NCBI RefSeq assembly: GCF_002335525.1 | Contig: NZ_BDUF01000109.1 | Coordinates: forward strand, 141,962-178,395 | Direction: 5' to 3' | Length of the DNA: 36,434 nt | DNA from: Effusibacillus lacus | Lineage (GTDB): Bacteria > Bacillota > Bacilli > Tumebacillales > Effusibacillaceae | In this document: in pieces, positions 7,521 through 14,233 of the stretch | Position numbering within the stretch: position 1 is the first letter of the stretch | Layout of the letters: each line of letters begins with the position of its first letter | Notes under the pieces: generated by a model | Seen by the model: the letters and a program-made list of their open reading frames with translations, nothing else | Databases searched by the model: none | What the model was told of the DNA's origin: nothing | Position numbers and translations under genes: made by a program

Positions 7521-8504
7521 TTATTCCTGTTTGGGCGGGTTGATGTATTTTCCGGGTTCAAGCGTACGATTTCGCAGCCCGGTTTCCACCTGATTCTTGA
7601 GTTCAATTACATTGGCAGGAATTGTATCAGGCCGCATAATTTCGAAAAAAGAGTTGCCCATGACCGGAACAGAAATGTTGTCCTGCCAAGAATTATTCAA
7701 CAACGACTGAACCTGTTCCTGCACACCGGCAGCGAAAATGGGAGCCGGACGGGCAATCACGCTTGGATATGTCCTGTTTACATCATGCAGAAGGAACAAC
7801 CCCTTTCCGCTCTCGTGCAATCGGGCCAATTGACTGTCGTTTACTGGGTCCATTACCAAAAGATAGCGGGTTGGCAAGGACTTTAAGCGAATTAGACCGT
7901 CCACCCCCATTGCCTCCTCTAAAGTAACAACTGTGGGAATGGCAGATGAACCCGCATAATGAATCCCCTCCAGCAGCCCTTTCCATTCGGGAGAATCGGC
8001 GGATCTTGGGGCGCTTAAAACCACGCCAACCGGTTCCTTTGGTGCGGAGGCTGCCATCATATATCCCGCCACGAAAGATTGATGTTCCCGATTCACATGA
8101 TCCACGCGAACGGACTTCGCGGCTGTTTGAGCGGAATGTCCAACCAGGCCGAATTTTTTTTGATTATATTGGCTGGCCAGTTCCATCACAATCGGAGCGT
8201 ATTGAGATTCTGTAACAATCAGATCGATCTTCTCATTGGAGGCCAATCCCTTCAGCGCTTCTTGGGCAGTTTGGGGTTCATCAGCAGGTCGGATGTCAAA
8301 CACTACGGATGAACGGGAAAGGACTTGGGTGGTATAATCAAGGATCTCTTTGGAACCGGACAGATTTTTTGAACCGACAATTCCAACGGCCAATTTTGAT
8401 TTACTCGGTTTCATCGCAGACAGATCGGGGGCATGGCATCCCGAGACCAACAGGGTTCCTGCCAGAAAAAATGATAGACTGCCAATAGGCAAGGTGCGTT
8501 TCAT
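7521..8504 (-). CDS. BMP-family substrate-binding-like lipoprotein
   Basis: The 327 residues start with a lipoprotein signal peptide (MKRTLPIGSLSFFLAGTLLV) and the lipobox VSGC, so the mature protein is probably anchored to the outer face of the membrane. The rest resembles the periplasmic-binding fold of the basic membrane protein/PnrA/Med group: LAVGIVGSK, a DLIVTESQY second strand, a FVAGYMMAA helix and a VGVVLSAP strand. No ABC permease or ATPase lies nearby, so a transport role is not supported; a sensor or Med-like role is possible. The gene appears to be transcribed from the promoter at 8642-8670. Family assignment is moderate because similarity is judged by eye. Confidence 0.75.
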   Translation of the reverse strand: MKRTLPIGSLSFFLAGTLLVSGCHAPDLSAMKPSKSKLAVGIVGSKNLSGSKEILDYTTQVLSRSSVVFDIRPADEPQTAQEALKGLASNEKIDLIVTESQYAPIVMELASQYNQKKFGLVGHSAQTAAKSVRVDHVNREHQSFVAGYMMAASAPKEPVGVVLSAPRSADSPEWKGLLEGIHYAGSSAIPTVVTLEEAMGVDGLIRLKSLPTRYLLVMDPVNDSQLARLHESGKGLFLLHDVNRTYPSVIARPAPIFAAGVQEQVQSLLNNSWQDNISVPVMGNSFFEIMRPDTIPANVIELKNQVETGLRNRTLEPGKYINPPKQE

Positions 8505-8526
8505 GGGTGTTGCAACTCCCGGTGTT

Positions 8527-8607
8527 CTATTTCTTTCGTTTGGATCGTACCAATACGATTACAAAAGTCAAAATGACTGCCAATACAACGACAAGTGCTT
8601 CTTCCAA
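8527..8607 (-). CDS. Possible 26-residue single-span membrane miniprotein
   Basis: Starting at TTG 8607 the frame encodes MEEALVVVLAVILTFVIVLV followed by RSKRKK and a TAG stop. The pattern is a short acidic N-terminus, a hydrophobic span of about 17 residues and a positively charged tail, which predicts an inner-membrane miniprotein with a cytoplasmic C-terminus. A GGGGG ribosome-binding site lies 9 nt upstream, and a SigA promoter at 8642-8670 would start transcription about 28 nt before the start codon. The next gene starts 22 nt downstream. I do not recognise the protein. It is short, so chance cannot be excluded. Confidence 0.45.
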   Translation of the reverse strand: MEEALVVVLAVILTFVIVLVRSKRKK

Positions 8608-8641
8608 AACAGGGGTCCCCCTAGAGTATGTCTTCTAAATC

Positions 8642-8670
8642 ATTATGCCATATTCGACATTGTCAGCCAA
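8642..8670 (-). promoter_or_regulatory. SigA-type promoter for the miniprotein-lipoprotein-ymfK-rodZ run
   Basis: TTGGCT (8665-8670) and CATAAT (8642-8647) on the minus strand are spaced by 17 bp. It sits directly after the terminator of the protease gene, a clean boundary between transcription units. Confidence 0.65.
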
Positions 8671-8671
8671 A

Positions 8672-8713
8672 CAAAAAGAAATTCCCGTCCGACATTATTT
8701 TTCGTCGGGCGGG
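8672..8713 (-). terminator. Intrinsic terminator of the serine protease gene
   Basis: A 10-bp stem with one mismatch pairs 8684-8693 with 8704-8713. The protease stop codon lies in the loop. On the minus strand the stem is followed by AATTTCTTTTTGTTT, a typical U-tract. Confidence 0.8.
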
Positions 8714-9420
8714 ATCCATCTTCGAAGGATGGAGCGTACAAGATCAATGCCAATGGCAAAACCGATTCCCTGTGAATTATGCGACACGGCCGTATTGATG
8801 CCTATTACCTCGCCGTTTGCATTAAACAAGGGCCCCCCGCTATTGCCTCGATTGATAGCGGCGTCCGTCTGAATCAACTGTTTGTACCGCCTGTCTCCGA
8901 TTGTCACTGGACGGTTGACGGCCGAAATGACCCCCACGGTAACGGAATGTTCAAGCCCAAGGGGATTGCCGATTGCCATTACCCATTCCCCGACTCTGGT
9001 CTGATCGGAACGACCCAACCGGAGAACGGGAGTGTTGGGAGGAAGCGTGGTCCGCAGGAGCGCCAAATCCAGTTGATAGTCAGATTTTATCACTTTGGCC
9101 GGAACAGATTTCTTTTCACCGTTGAAATGAACCAGTACTTCGGTGGCCCCCTGTATCACATGTTGGTTGGTAATAATGTATCCCCTTCTGTCACACACGA
9201 AACCGGTTCCGACATTAGTCACTTCTCTTCGCATTTCCAGATCAAAGCCGCCAATAAAAGGAATTCTCCGGGGCCGACGCTCCACGACTTCAATCATAAC
9301 TACAGCCTTCTTGTATTGTTCAGCAATATCCACAAAGGAATCAAATGAACCGGTGCGGATGAGCCTTACGTTTCTGCGCTTCCCGCCTGATCTCTGGGTC
9401 GTAACTTTGTTTTTGCCCAA
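8695..9420 (-). CDS. HtrA/DegP-like trypsin-fold serine protease lacking membrane anchor and PDZ domain
   Basis: The 241 residues form a chymotrypsin-like protease domain with a full catalytic triad: His in ITNQHVIQGA, Asp in YQLDLALLRT, Ser in INRGNSGGPLFN. The basic N-terminus (MGKNKVTTQRSGGKRRNVRL) has no signal peptide and no transmembrane segment, and the protein ends right after the protease domain (RSILRRWIPPDEK), so no PDZ domain is present. Bacillus HtrA paralogues are longer, with a membrane anchor and a PDZ domain. A cytoplasmic location is therefore inferred. I choose TTG at 9420, preceded by GAGGTGA; no better start is in frame. It is a single gene flanked by a palindrome upstream and a terminator downstream. 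Confidence 0.85.
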   Translation of the reverse strand: MGKNKVTTQRSGGKRRNVRLIRTGSFDSFVDIAEQYKKAVVMIEVVERRPRRIPFIGGFDLEMRREVTNVGTGFVCDRRGYIITNQHVIQGATEVLVHFNGEKKSVPAKVIKSDYQLDLALLRTTLPPNTPVLRLGRSDQTRVGEWVMAIGNPLGLEHSVTVGVISAVNRPVTIGDRRYKQLIQTDAAINRGNSGGPLFNANGEVIGINTAVSHNSQGIGFAIGIDLVRSILRRWIPPDEK

Positions 9421-9454
9421 CCCGTACTCACCTCAACTTTCGTGAGATGTACTA

Positions 9455-9474
9455 TCCTATTCGCATAAATAGGA
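9455..9474. repeat. Perfect palindromic repeat upstream of the protease gene
   Basis: TCCTATT (9455-9461) and AATAGGA (9468-9474) are perfect complements around a 6-base loop. It lies in the 70-nt gap between the oxidoreductase stop and the protease start, about 35 nt before the latter. No T-tract follows on either strand, so an operator or RNA structure is more likely than a terminator. Confidence 0.45.
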
Positions 9475-9490
9475 CGGAGTGAGCCCATAA

Positions 9491-10750
9491 TCAACCCTTT
9501 GTTCCAAGCAGTTTCCGCATAAGATTCGCCGCTTCCAGGCCGGAGCGGATCGCCCCTTCGGTGCATCCGAGCTGAAGGTAATCACCGGCAAGAAACAATC
9601 TTCCGCCCGCTATTCCTTTCCCGTACAGTTGGCGGAACGAATCTGCCATGCCAGGTATAAATTTCGGAATGGCGCTATCCCACCTGAAAAGATTGACTTC
9701 CATAATATGAGATTTGTTTAGGGAGAACAACTTGCACAGTTCTGTAACCGCAAAATCCTTTATTCGATCGTCTGATTGATAGCGCCATTTTTCATAAGCA
9801 TCATCTGTTAACATTCCGCACAGAAATTGCCTGTCATAAAAGACACCTCCCGCAAGAACGCAACTATATTTTGGGGGGACACTGAAACCGAATCCGCACC
9901 ATCCGCATGAATGTTTCAGGCTGACCGTAACCACAGCAGTCCCCGAGTAACGAACCTGTTGCAATAATTGCAAGTCATCCGGATTCAGTGACTCCATGTC
10001 AACAATCTTCGTAACCTGGTCACCGGGAATGGAAACCAGAGCATAACGGGCACGTAATTCCCTTTCCCCCTGTTTGGTATCAAACCGAATGTGGATCCAA
10101 TCCTGGTCCGGAAGAATCTGCTTCACTTCAGATCCGGTCTGTACAGGCACACCTTCGGCCAGTTTGTCCACCAGCTGCGACATCCCGCCTGCCGGTCGGT
10201 AAATCCGCTGTGAGCGGGGAGAACCAAAATGAGAAAGAAAGTGTTTCGCTGATCCCCCTTGCAGCTTGGAGAAAAAAAGGGTCTGGTAGAACGGTGCCAC
10301 CACATACTCCTTAATGGAAGAATGATATCTACTTGCATATTCAGCCAAATCCCGGTCGGGAAAATTCCTGTTGCCTGCATCTCTCAGCAGTTTGATTAAC
10401 TGGTGCCTGACATGCCAGGGAACACCGGGCAGAGCAAACAGAATGCGCCACGAGTCGTACCGGGCCTGCTTCCATTCGTCTCCGATCCGCATCTGCAATT
10501 GAAAAGGCACAGGAAGCAGCGGAACATCCAGGTCCCTGGCCAACTGCCAAACGGCTTGGAAATGGCGTGAGAAAAACTGGGCCCCCAGTTCATGGGGCTT
10601 TTGCTTTGTATCAGTACCCGGGTGAGTCCAAAGCCTGCCGCCCAATCGGTTTTCTTTCTCCAGGACCAGCAGTCTGGCGCCTGCGGCCTGCAGGGTTCTG
10701 GCGGCGGTCAGGCCTGCCAATCCGCCTCCAACGATCACTGCGTCCAACAT
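9491..10750 (-). CDS. FAD-dependent amine oxidase/phytoene desaturase-like oxidoreductase
   Basis: The 419-residue protein has the N-terminal Rossmann FAD-binding motif (VIVGGGLAGLTAARTLQAAG) with the acidic ribose-binding residue (LVLEKENRLGGR), followed by the GG-doublet motif. The C-terminal FAD motif is LFLAGDYLQLGCTEGAIRSG, typical of the monoamine oxidase, protoporphyrinogen oxidase and carotenoid desaturase superfamily. The substrate cannot be read from the sequence. The ATG at 10750 (MLDAVIVGGG) follows AAAGGAG at 6 nt, which decides against the upstream in-frame ATG. No signal peptide is seen. It lies downstream of a DUF1450 gene with a hairpin between them. Confidence 0.88.
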   Translation of the reverse strand: MLDAVIVGGGLAGLTAARTLQAAGARLLVLEKENRLGGRLWTHPGTDTKQKPHELGAQFFSRHFQAVWQLARDLDVPLLPVPFQLQMRIGDEWKQARYDSWRILFALPGVPWHVRHQLIKLLRDAGNRNFPDRDLAEYASRYHSSIKEYVVAPFYQTLFFSKLQGGSAKHFLSHFGSPRSQRIYRPAGGMSQLVDKLAEGVPVQTGSEVKQILPDQDWIHIRFDTKQGERELRARYALVSIPGDQVTKIVDMESLNPDDLQLLQQVRYSGTAVVTVSLKHSCGWCGFGFSVPPKYSCVLAGGVFYDRQFLCGMLTDDAYEKWRYQSDDRIKDFAVTELCKLFSLNKSHIMEVNLFRWDSAIPKFIPGMADSFRQLYGKGIAGGRLFLAGDYLQLGCTEGAIRSGLEAANLMRKLLGTKG

Positions 10751-10775
10751 GTCAGACTCCTTTAAATTACAAAGA

Positions 10776-10794
10776 GGACTGCTTTCCACAGTCC
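10776..10794 (-). terminator. Weak hairpin after the first DUF1450 gene
   Basis: GGACTG (10776-10781) and CAGTCC (10789-10794) form a 6-bp stem with a 7-base loop, followed on the minus strand by TCTTTGT. It lies between the DUF1450 stop (10821) and the oxidoreductase start (10750). It could be a weak terminator or part of the oxidoreductase leader. Confidence 0.4.
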
Positions 10795-10820
10795 CCCGGT
10801 GTTATCATATTGATAAAGTA

Positions 10821-11144
10821 CTATTTTGACCCTTTGGCTTCAACGGCATCAGGCTTCTCAACCGGTTTCTTTTCTTCCGCAGCCGCTTCCGGTTCAGGCA
10901 GGTTGTCCAGAAACACCATGCCCCTCTCAAATTTATAGAACAAATCCCTTGCGGTGCGACCGCCAACCAGAGCATTGTTCCTGATGGCAAACGGCACATC
11001 GGTACAGGTACCGCAATACTCCTTGCCCACACAATCCACCACTTCAATTTTCTCGTTCGGATAGCGTTCTTTCAGGGCATCGTAAACGGATTGCGAGTAG
11101 AGTTCCAGGTTTTTCTTACAGAATTTCAAAGATAGAGAAGACAA
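10821..11144 (-). CDS. DUF1450 family (YuzB-like) small cysteine protein with acidic/basic tail
   Basis: The product begins SSLSLKFCKKNLELYSQ and contains a cysteine cluster VDCVGKEYCGTC followed by a PFAIRNNALVGG strand, matching the DUF1450 (YuzB) pattern of an N-terminal FC..N and a C-x(n)-CxxC cluster. The function of the family is unknown; the cysteines could bind metal, an iron-sulfur cluster or form disulfides. Unlike the second copy at 12157 it has an extra low-complexity tail (PEPEAAAEEKKPVEKPDAVE). TTG at 11144 is chosen because AAAGGGG lies 9 nt upstream; an in-frame ATG at 11153 directly abuts that site. It is 33 nt downstream of the zinc-ribbon gene. Confidence 0.75.
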   Translation of the reverse strand: MSSLSLKFCKKNLELYSQSVYDALKERYPNEKIEVVDCVGKEYCGTCTDVPFAIRNNALVGGRTARDLFYKFERGMVFLDNLPEPEAAAEEKKPVEKPDAVEAKGSK

Positions 11145-11177
11145 CAGCGACATCCCCTTTGTCAATCTTACTGTCTT

Positions 11178-11411
11178 CTATATTACATCATTTTGCACAA
11201 TTGCATAAGACTCATTTCCGCAATTTGCACAATGCAGGAGATGAATGCATCGATCAGTGGACTGTTTGACGCGCGGAGTAATTTCGTATGGGGAGTAATC
11301 ATCAAGATAGTCGGTTGTCATTCCTTCATCCTCAAGAGGGGCTCCACACCGGGGACAAACACTGTGAAACCGGACCAGGCCATTGCATAAGGGACACACA
11401 TGTTCCACCAT
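11178..11411 (-). CDS. Small zinc-ribbon protein, function unknown
   Basis: The 77-residue protein has three CxxC-type pairs: VCPLCNG, CPRCGAP and LHCANCGNES, which suggests one or two bound zinc ions. The middle part is acidic (EDEGMTTDYLDDYSPYE). No catalytic motif is visible. It starts at ATG 11411 after AGGAGG (4 nt; the next codon GTG would have ideal spacing). It lies 8 nt downstream of the 54-residue gene and upstream of a DUF1450 gene, so the three probably form one operon. I do not recognise a named family. Confidence 0.75.
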   Translation of the reverse strand: MVEHVCPLCNGLVRFHSVCPRCGAPLEDEGMTTDYLDDYSPYEITPRVKQSTDRCIHLLHCANCGNESYAIVQNDVI

Positions 11412-11419
11412 GATTCCTC

Positions 11420-11584
11420 CTAGACTTGATACTTGACTCCATACTTCCCTTTCTTGGTGCGGAAAATATACACTTTAGGATCGGGAGTACCCGACAATAT
11501 CTGGTCATCACGGACACACATTGCCACATACTGGGCAATTGACCGGCTGTCATACAGACGAGACTCGTACATCCAGCACCCCAT
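11420..11584 (-). CDS. 54-residue orphan protein, copy A of a paralogous pair
   Basis: The frame from ATG 11584 to TAG 11420 encodes 54 residues, beginning MGCWMYESRLYDSRSIAQYV and ending TKKGKYGVKYQV. A strong ribosome-binding site (AGGAAGGGG) lies 6 to 7 nt upstream. The same length and the pattern Y-x2-[RK]L[YF]DS[RK] ... A-x3-RDD ... P[KR]-x-V-x-I-x2-TK-x-G[KR]YGVKY occur in the gene at 22806-22970, which strongly supports that both are translated. No signal peptide or membrane span is seen. I do not recognise the family. It heads the zinc-ribbon/DUF1450 run. Confidence 0.75.
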   Translation of the reverse strand: MGCWMYESRLYDSRSIAQYVAMCVRDDQILSGTPDPKVYIFRTKKGKYGVKYQV

Positions 11585-11621
11585 ACAGATCCCCTTCCTG
11601 CAGTTGGTTCACAAGTAGTAT

Positions 11622-11653
11622 GAACAAAATACCCCTTCACCATAAGTGAAAGG
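11622..11653 (-). terminator. Intrinsic terminator after cbiX
   Basis: On the minus strand CCCCTTTCAC, loop TTAT and GTGAAGGGG form a hairpin with one bulged base, followed by TATTTTGTT. It lies about 10 nt past the cbiX stop codon. Confidence 0.75.
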
Positions 11654-11662
11654 GGGAAAGGG

Positions 11663-12040
11663 TCAATGATCTGCGGTCTTCAGTTCTTTAATTCGATCCA
11701 GAATTATTTCGGCCAAGGCCGGATGATACCCGATGGTCTCCGCCAATCGGATAGGGACACTCGAATGTTTTTTCCTGGCAAGCGCAACATAACGGGGCAG
11801 CTCTTCCCGGGCATGGGTACCTGCCAGCAGGAAATAGGGAACCACCAATATCTGTTCGGCTCCTCTGTCAATGCAAAGCTCAATTCCGGTTGGAATGTCC
11901 GGTTCCGCAGATTCAAGGTAGGCTGGCTGAATCACCTGGTATTCACCGGTTGTTTCCAACAGTTTAACGATCTGAAGCAATTCTTCATTGGCTGACTGAC
12001 TTGGACTTCCGTGGGCCACCAGGACGATGCCTGTCTTCAT
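11663..12040 (-). CDS. cbiX: Single-domain CbiX/SirB-type sirohydrochlorin chelatase
   Basis: This small chelatase-fold protein (125 residues) would insert cobalt or iron into sirohydrochlorin for cobalamin or siroheme. Visible motifs are GIVLVAHGSPSQSANEEL, with the metal-binding His, and VVPYFLLAGTHAREELP, with the second His. One CbiX domain is present, so it matches the short CbiXS form, about half of two-domain CbiX, and probably acts as a dimer. No siroheme or cobalamin gene is nearby, so the metal and pathway are not decided. ATG at 12040 follows GGGAGGGAG at 7 nt; the longer frame upstream lacks support. It is divergent from the DUF1450 gene at 12157. Confidence 0.85.
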   Translation of the reverse strand: MKTGIVLVAHGSPSQSANEELLQIVKLLETTGEYQVIQPAYLESAEPDIPTGIELCIDRGAEQILVVPYFLLAGTHAREELPRYVALARKKHSSVPIRLAETIGYHPALAEIILDRIKELKTADH

Positions 12041-12156
12041 CTGTTTGCTCCCTCCCGCTGCCTGTATGCCGGTTCTCCAACCGCTATCATCATATGGCTT
12101 TCCTTCAGACTTATTGATAAACTGTTGCTTAAAACAAAGCGAGAAGGAGGACCGAC

Positions 12157-12399
12157 ATGGGAATTTTGATTGTGGAAGTATGTGAAAGCAACCCCGCCGC
12201 TTCATTGCCCTTGGAGGTGCTTGAGGATGAATTTGCGGGAATTTCCGTGATCCGCAGCTCCTGTTTGAGCGAATGCGAATTGTGCGCCCAGCAACCTTAT
12301 GTGATGGTGAATGGCGATATCATTGCCGCCGGCAGTCTGGATTCACTTATGGGACAGATACGCTCCAAAATTGAAGCCGAACTTGCAGAATGGGCCTGA
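12157..12399 (+). CDS. DUF1450 family (YuzB-like) protein, second copy
   Basis: The 80-residue protein shows the family pattern: VEVCESNPA near the start, a cysteine cluster CLSECELC, then PYVMVNGDIIAAGSLDSL and a C-terminal helix. This length is that of YuzB. Family function is unknown; the C-x3-C-x2-C cluster could ligate metal. The ATG follows GAAGGAGG with 6 nt spacing. It is divergent from cbiX and its stop codon directly abuts the stop codon of the convergent DUF2797 gene. It differs from the copy at 10821 by lacking the charged tail. Confidence 0.82.
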   Translation: MGILIVEVCESNPAASLPLEVLEDEFAGISVIRSSCLSECELCAQQPYVMVNGDIIAAGSLDSLMGQIRSKIEAELAEWA

Positions 12400-12407
12400 T
12401 TAGCCCA
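12391..12407. terminator. Short hairpin at the convergent stop codons
   Basis: TGGGC (12391-12395) and GCCCA (12403-12407) flank the abutting stop codons of the DUF1450 and DUF2797 genes. The stem is only 5 bp and the plus-strand tail GTTTAACTT is only moderately T-rich, so this is a weak terminator call. Confidence 0.3.
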
Positions 12408-13194
12408 GTTTAACTTCTACTTTGTAGCCAGTGTGTTTCTTGATGTTCAAAACCGAATGGTCCATGATGAGATATTGGCCCTTGACACCTATCAGACGTC
12501 CCTCGATGCTCTCTTGTTTGTCAAAGGAAAGGGACTTGATTTTCTCCAGTGTCTCCAGAATCGGATAGGTAAAGTTATACAGTTCGCGCTCATCCAGCAG
12601 ATACGTTGCGAATTCAGGCGGCAGCATCTGCCGAATCTGTTCACGAATTTCCAGCAGGTCTACCTGGTCCACTTTGCCCGTCAACATCTTTCGCCAGTCG
12701 GTCTTGTCAGGAAGATGTTGCGAAATCCAGTATTCCATTTCCCCGGCTGCTTTTCGGCTTGGTGCCTCCGCAATGGGAATCGCCTGCACCGCTCCCTGAT
12801 CGATCCACCTGGCTAGTCCCCTGCTCTTTCGGGTCAAGCCGACTTTTACGCCCGAACTCAGCGCCAGGTAAACAAAGTGAGGCGTCATGCAGTTGGTTTC
12901 GGCGAACTCGTTGTCCCGGCAGGTTCCCAAGTGATAATGGCACTGGTGTGGCTTGACTATACACAGGTCACATTCGGCCAACTTGGTGAAGCAAGGGTAG
13001 CAGTACCCGTTGTTAAACAGCTTATTGGCTTTGCGTCCACAGGCGCAGCAAGCCTTCTCGCCAAGAAAATCAATCTTGATCGATTGTCCGATCCAAGGGT
13101 TTAGGTGGATCCGCCTGTCGCCAAGCGGAAGAAAATATTGAACCGGAGTTTGGGGTTCGTGTTCGAGGTCGCTAAGATATCCGACGTAGGACAT
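12400..13194 (-). CDS. DUF2797 family protein with cysteine cluster and GIY-YIG-like segment
   Basis: The 264-residue protein contains an N-terminal cysteine-rich part (ACCACGRKANKLFNNGYCYP, then CDLCIVKPHQCHYH) that probably binds zinc. A segment HFVYLALSSGVKVGLTRKSR follows, which resembles a GIY-YIG-type fold (VYLA...VGLT) as expected for DUF2797. No enzymatic activity is established for the family. The start at 13194 is near the divergent alkA promoter region; no strong ribosome-binding site was needed to choose it because MSYVGYLSDLE fits the family start. Its stop abuts that of the DUF1450 gene. Confidence 0.85.
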   Translation of the reverse strand: MSYVGYLSDLEHEPQTPVQYFLPLGDRRIHLNPWIGQSIKIDFLGEKACCACGRKANKLFNNGYCYPCFTKLAECDLCIVKPHQCHYHLGTCRDNEFAETNCMTPHFVYLALSSGVKVGLTRKSRGLARWIDQGAVQAIPIAEAPSRKAAGEMEYWISQHLPDKTDWRKMLTGKVDQVDLLEIREQIRQMLPPEFATYLLDERELYNFTYPILETLEKIKSLSFDKQESIEGRLIGVKGQYLIMDHSVLNIKKHTGYKVEVKLG

Positions 13195-13273
13195 AACAGG
13201 AAGTCCCCTCTCGTTATAATGATTCTATATTACCATATCGGCGGGCTTATACAATTCACGAAGGAGACGATGT

Positions 13274-14206
13274 ATGTACGAAATCACGCTTCATCCCCCT
13301 GGACCTTACGACTTTTCGCATTTGCACGAACGACTGCGGCAATCCTCAAACCGGGTTCTTTACCGGATGCAAGAGGATGCGATTTCCCGATTGTTTATAA
13401 TTAATGGACAACCGGTACTTGTGGAGCTGTCCTCTGAAGGAACGGTTGAGAACCCTCGGATCAAACTGACTGCCCATCTTGCAAAAACCAAACAACATGC
13501 GGAAGCTGCTTTTCAGTTATGCAGACATGTTTTTTCTCTTGAGCGGCCCCTGCAACCCTTTTATGACCATGTTTCGGCAAATGATCCGGTGCTTCATCGT
13601 CTGGCCGAAAGTCATAGGGGAATTCATATGCTTCTGGAACCCGGCATCTATGAGGCCATGATCCTGTCGATCATCGGACAGCAGGTGAATCTGACATTTG
13701 CGGCCGCATTGAAGCATTCGTTGATTACCCTTTGCAACGAGTCGGCCGAATGGAAAGGTCAGACCTATTATGCTTTTCCATCTCCCGAAAGAGTTGCATC
13801 GCTGTCTTACGAAGATCTTAGGCAGCTAAAATTCTCCCAACGCAAGGCGGAGTATGTAATAGATTTTGCGAGATTGGTGGCAAACGGGACGTTCTTGCCA
13901 GACCGGTTTGAACGAATGTCCAACGAGGAAGCGATTGAGGAAATGGCCCGACTGCGCGGGATCGGTCGATGGACCGCTGAATGTGTGCTGCTGTTCGGTC
14001 TGGGGCGGTCTGATGTGCTTCCGGCACTGGACATCGGCCTCCGAAATGCCGTTCAATTGTTTTATCAGCTTGACCATCAGCCTACCGAGCAGGAAGTCAG
14101 AGAGATGGCGCAGGCGTGGACCGGTTGGGAAAGTTATGCAACTTATTATCTCTGGGCTGCCTTGGGGCTCGCCAAGGAAATAGAAAAGACTGCCAATGCG
14201 AAATAA
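13274..14206 (+). CDS. alkA: DNA-3-methyladenine glycosylase II (AlkA-like, HhH-GPD)
   Basis: This base-excision repair enzyme removes alkylated purines from DNA. The 310 residues have an N-terminal AlkA_N-like domain and a helix-hairpin-helix GPD domain: IIGQQVNLTFAAAL, then the hairpin LRGIGRWTAECVLLFGLG, then the catalytic aspartate in VLPALDIGLRNAV. The ATG follows AAGGAG at a 7 to 8 nt distance. It is divergent from DUF2797 across a 79-nt gap and ends before a bidirectional terminator. No Ada-like domain is fused, so it is a stand-alone glycosylase. Confidence 0.92.
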   Translation: MYEITLHPPGPYDFSHLHERLRQSSNRVLYRMQEDAISRLFIINGQPVLVELSSEGTVENPRIKLTAHLAKTKQHAEAAFQLCRHVFSLERPLQPFYDHVSANDPVLHRLAESHRGIHMLLEPGIYEAMILSIIGQQVNLTFAAALKHSLITLCNESAEWKGQTYYAFPSPERVASLSYEDLRQLKFSQRKAEYVIDFARLVANGTFLPDRFERMSNEEAIEEMARLRGIGRWTAECVLLFGLGRSDVLPALDIGLRNAVQLFYQLDHQPTEQEVREMAQAWTGWESYATYYLWAALGLAKEIEKTANAK

Positions 14207-14207
14207 A

Positions 14208-14230
14208 TGCACCCGCAAAGGCCGGGTGCA
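14208..14230. terminator. Bidirectional terminator between alkA and the 120-residue gene
   Basis: TGCACCCG (14208-14215) and CGGGTGCA (14223-14230) form a perfect 8-bp stem with a 7-base loop between the two convergent stop codons. The minus-strand tail TTTATTTC is T-rich; the plus-strand tail AATTCTATC is weaker. Confidence 0.7.
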
Positions 14231-14233
14231 ATT

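Noticed and set aside
11332-11643. Minus-strand 103-codon frame between cbiX and the zinc-ribbon gene
   Set aside because: It covers the 54-residue gene, which has a paralogue and a better ribosome-binding site in another frame.
13195-13273. TATAAT-like hexamers in the DUF2797/alkA divergent gap
   Set aside because: No -35 element at an acceptable distance could be paired with them on either strand.
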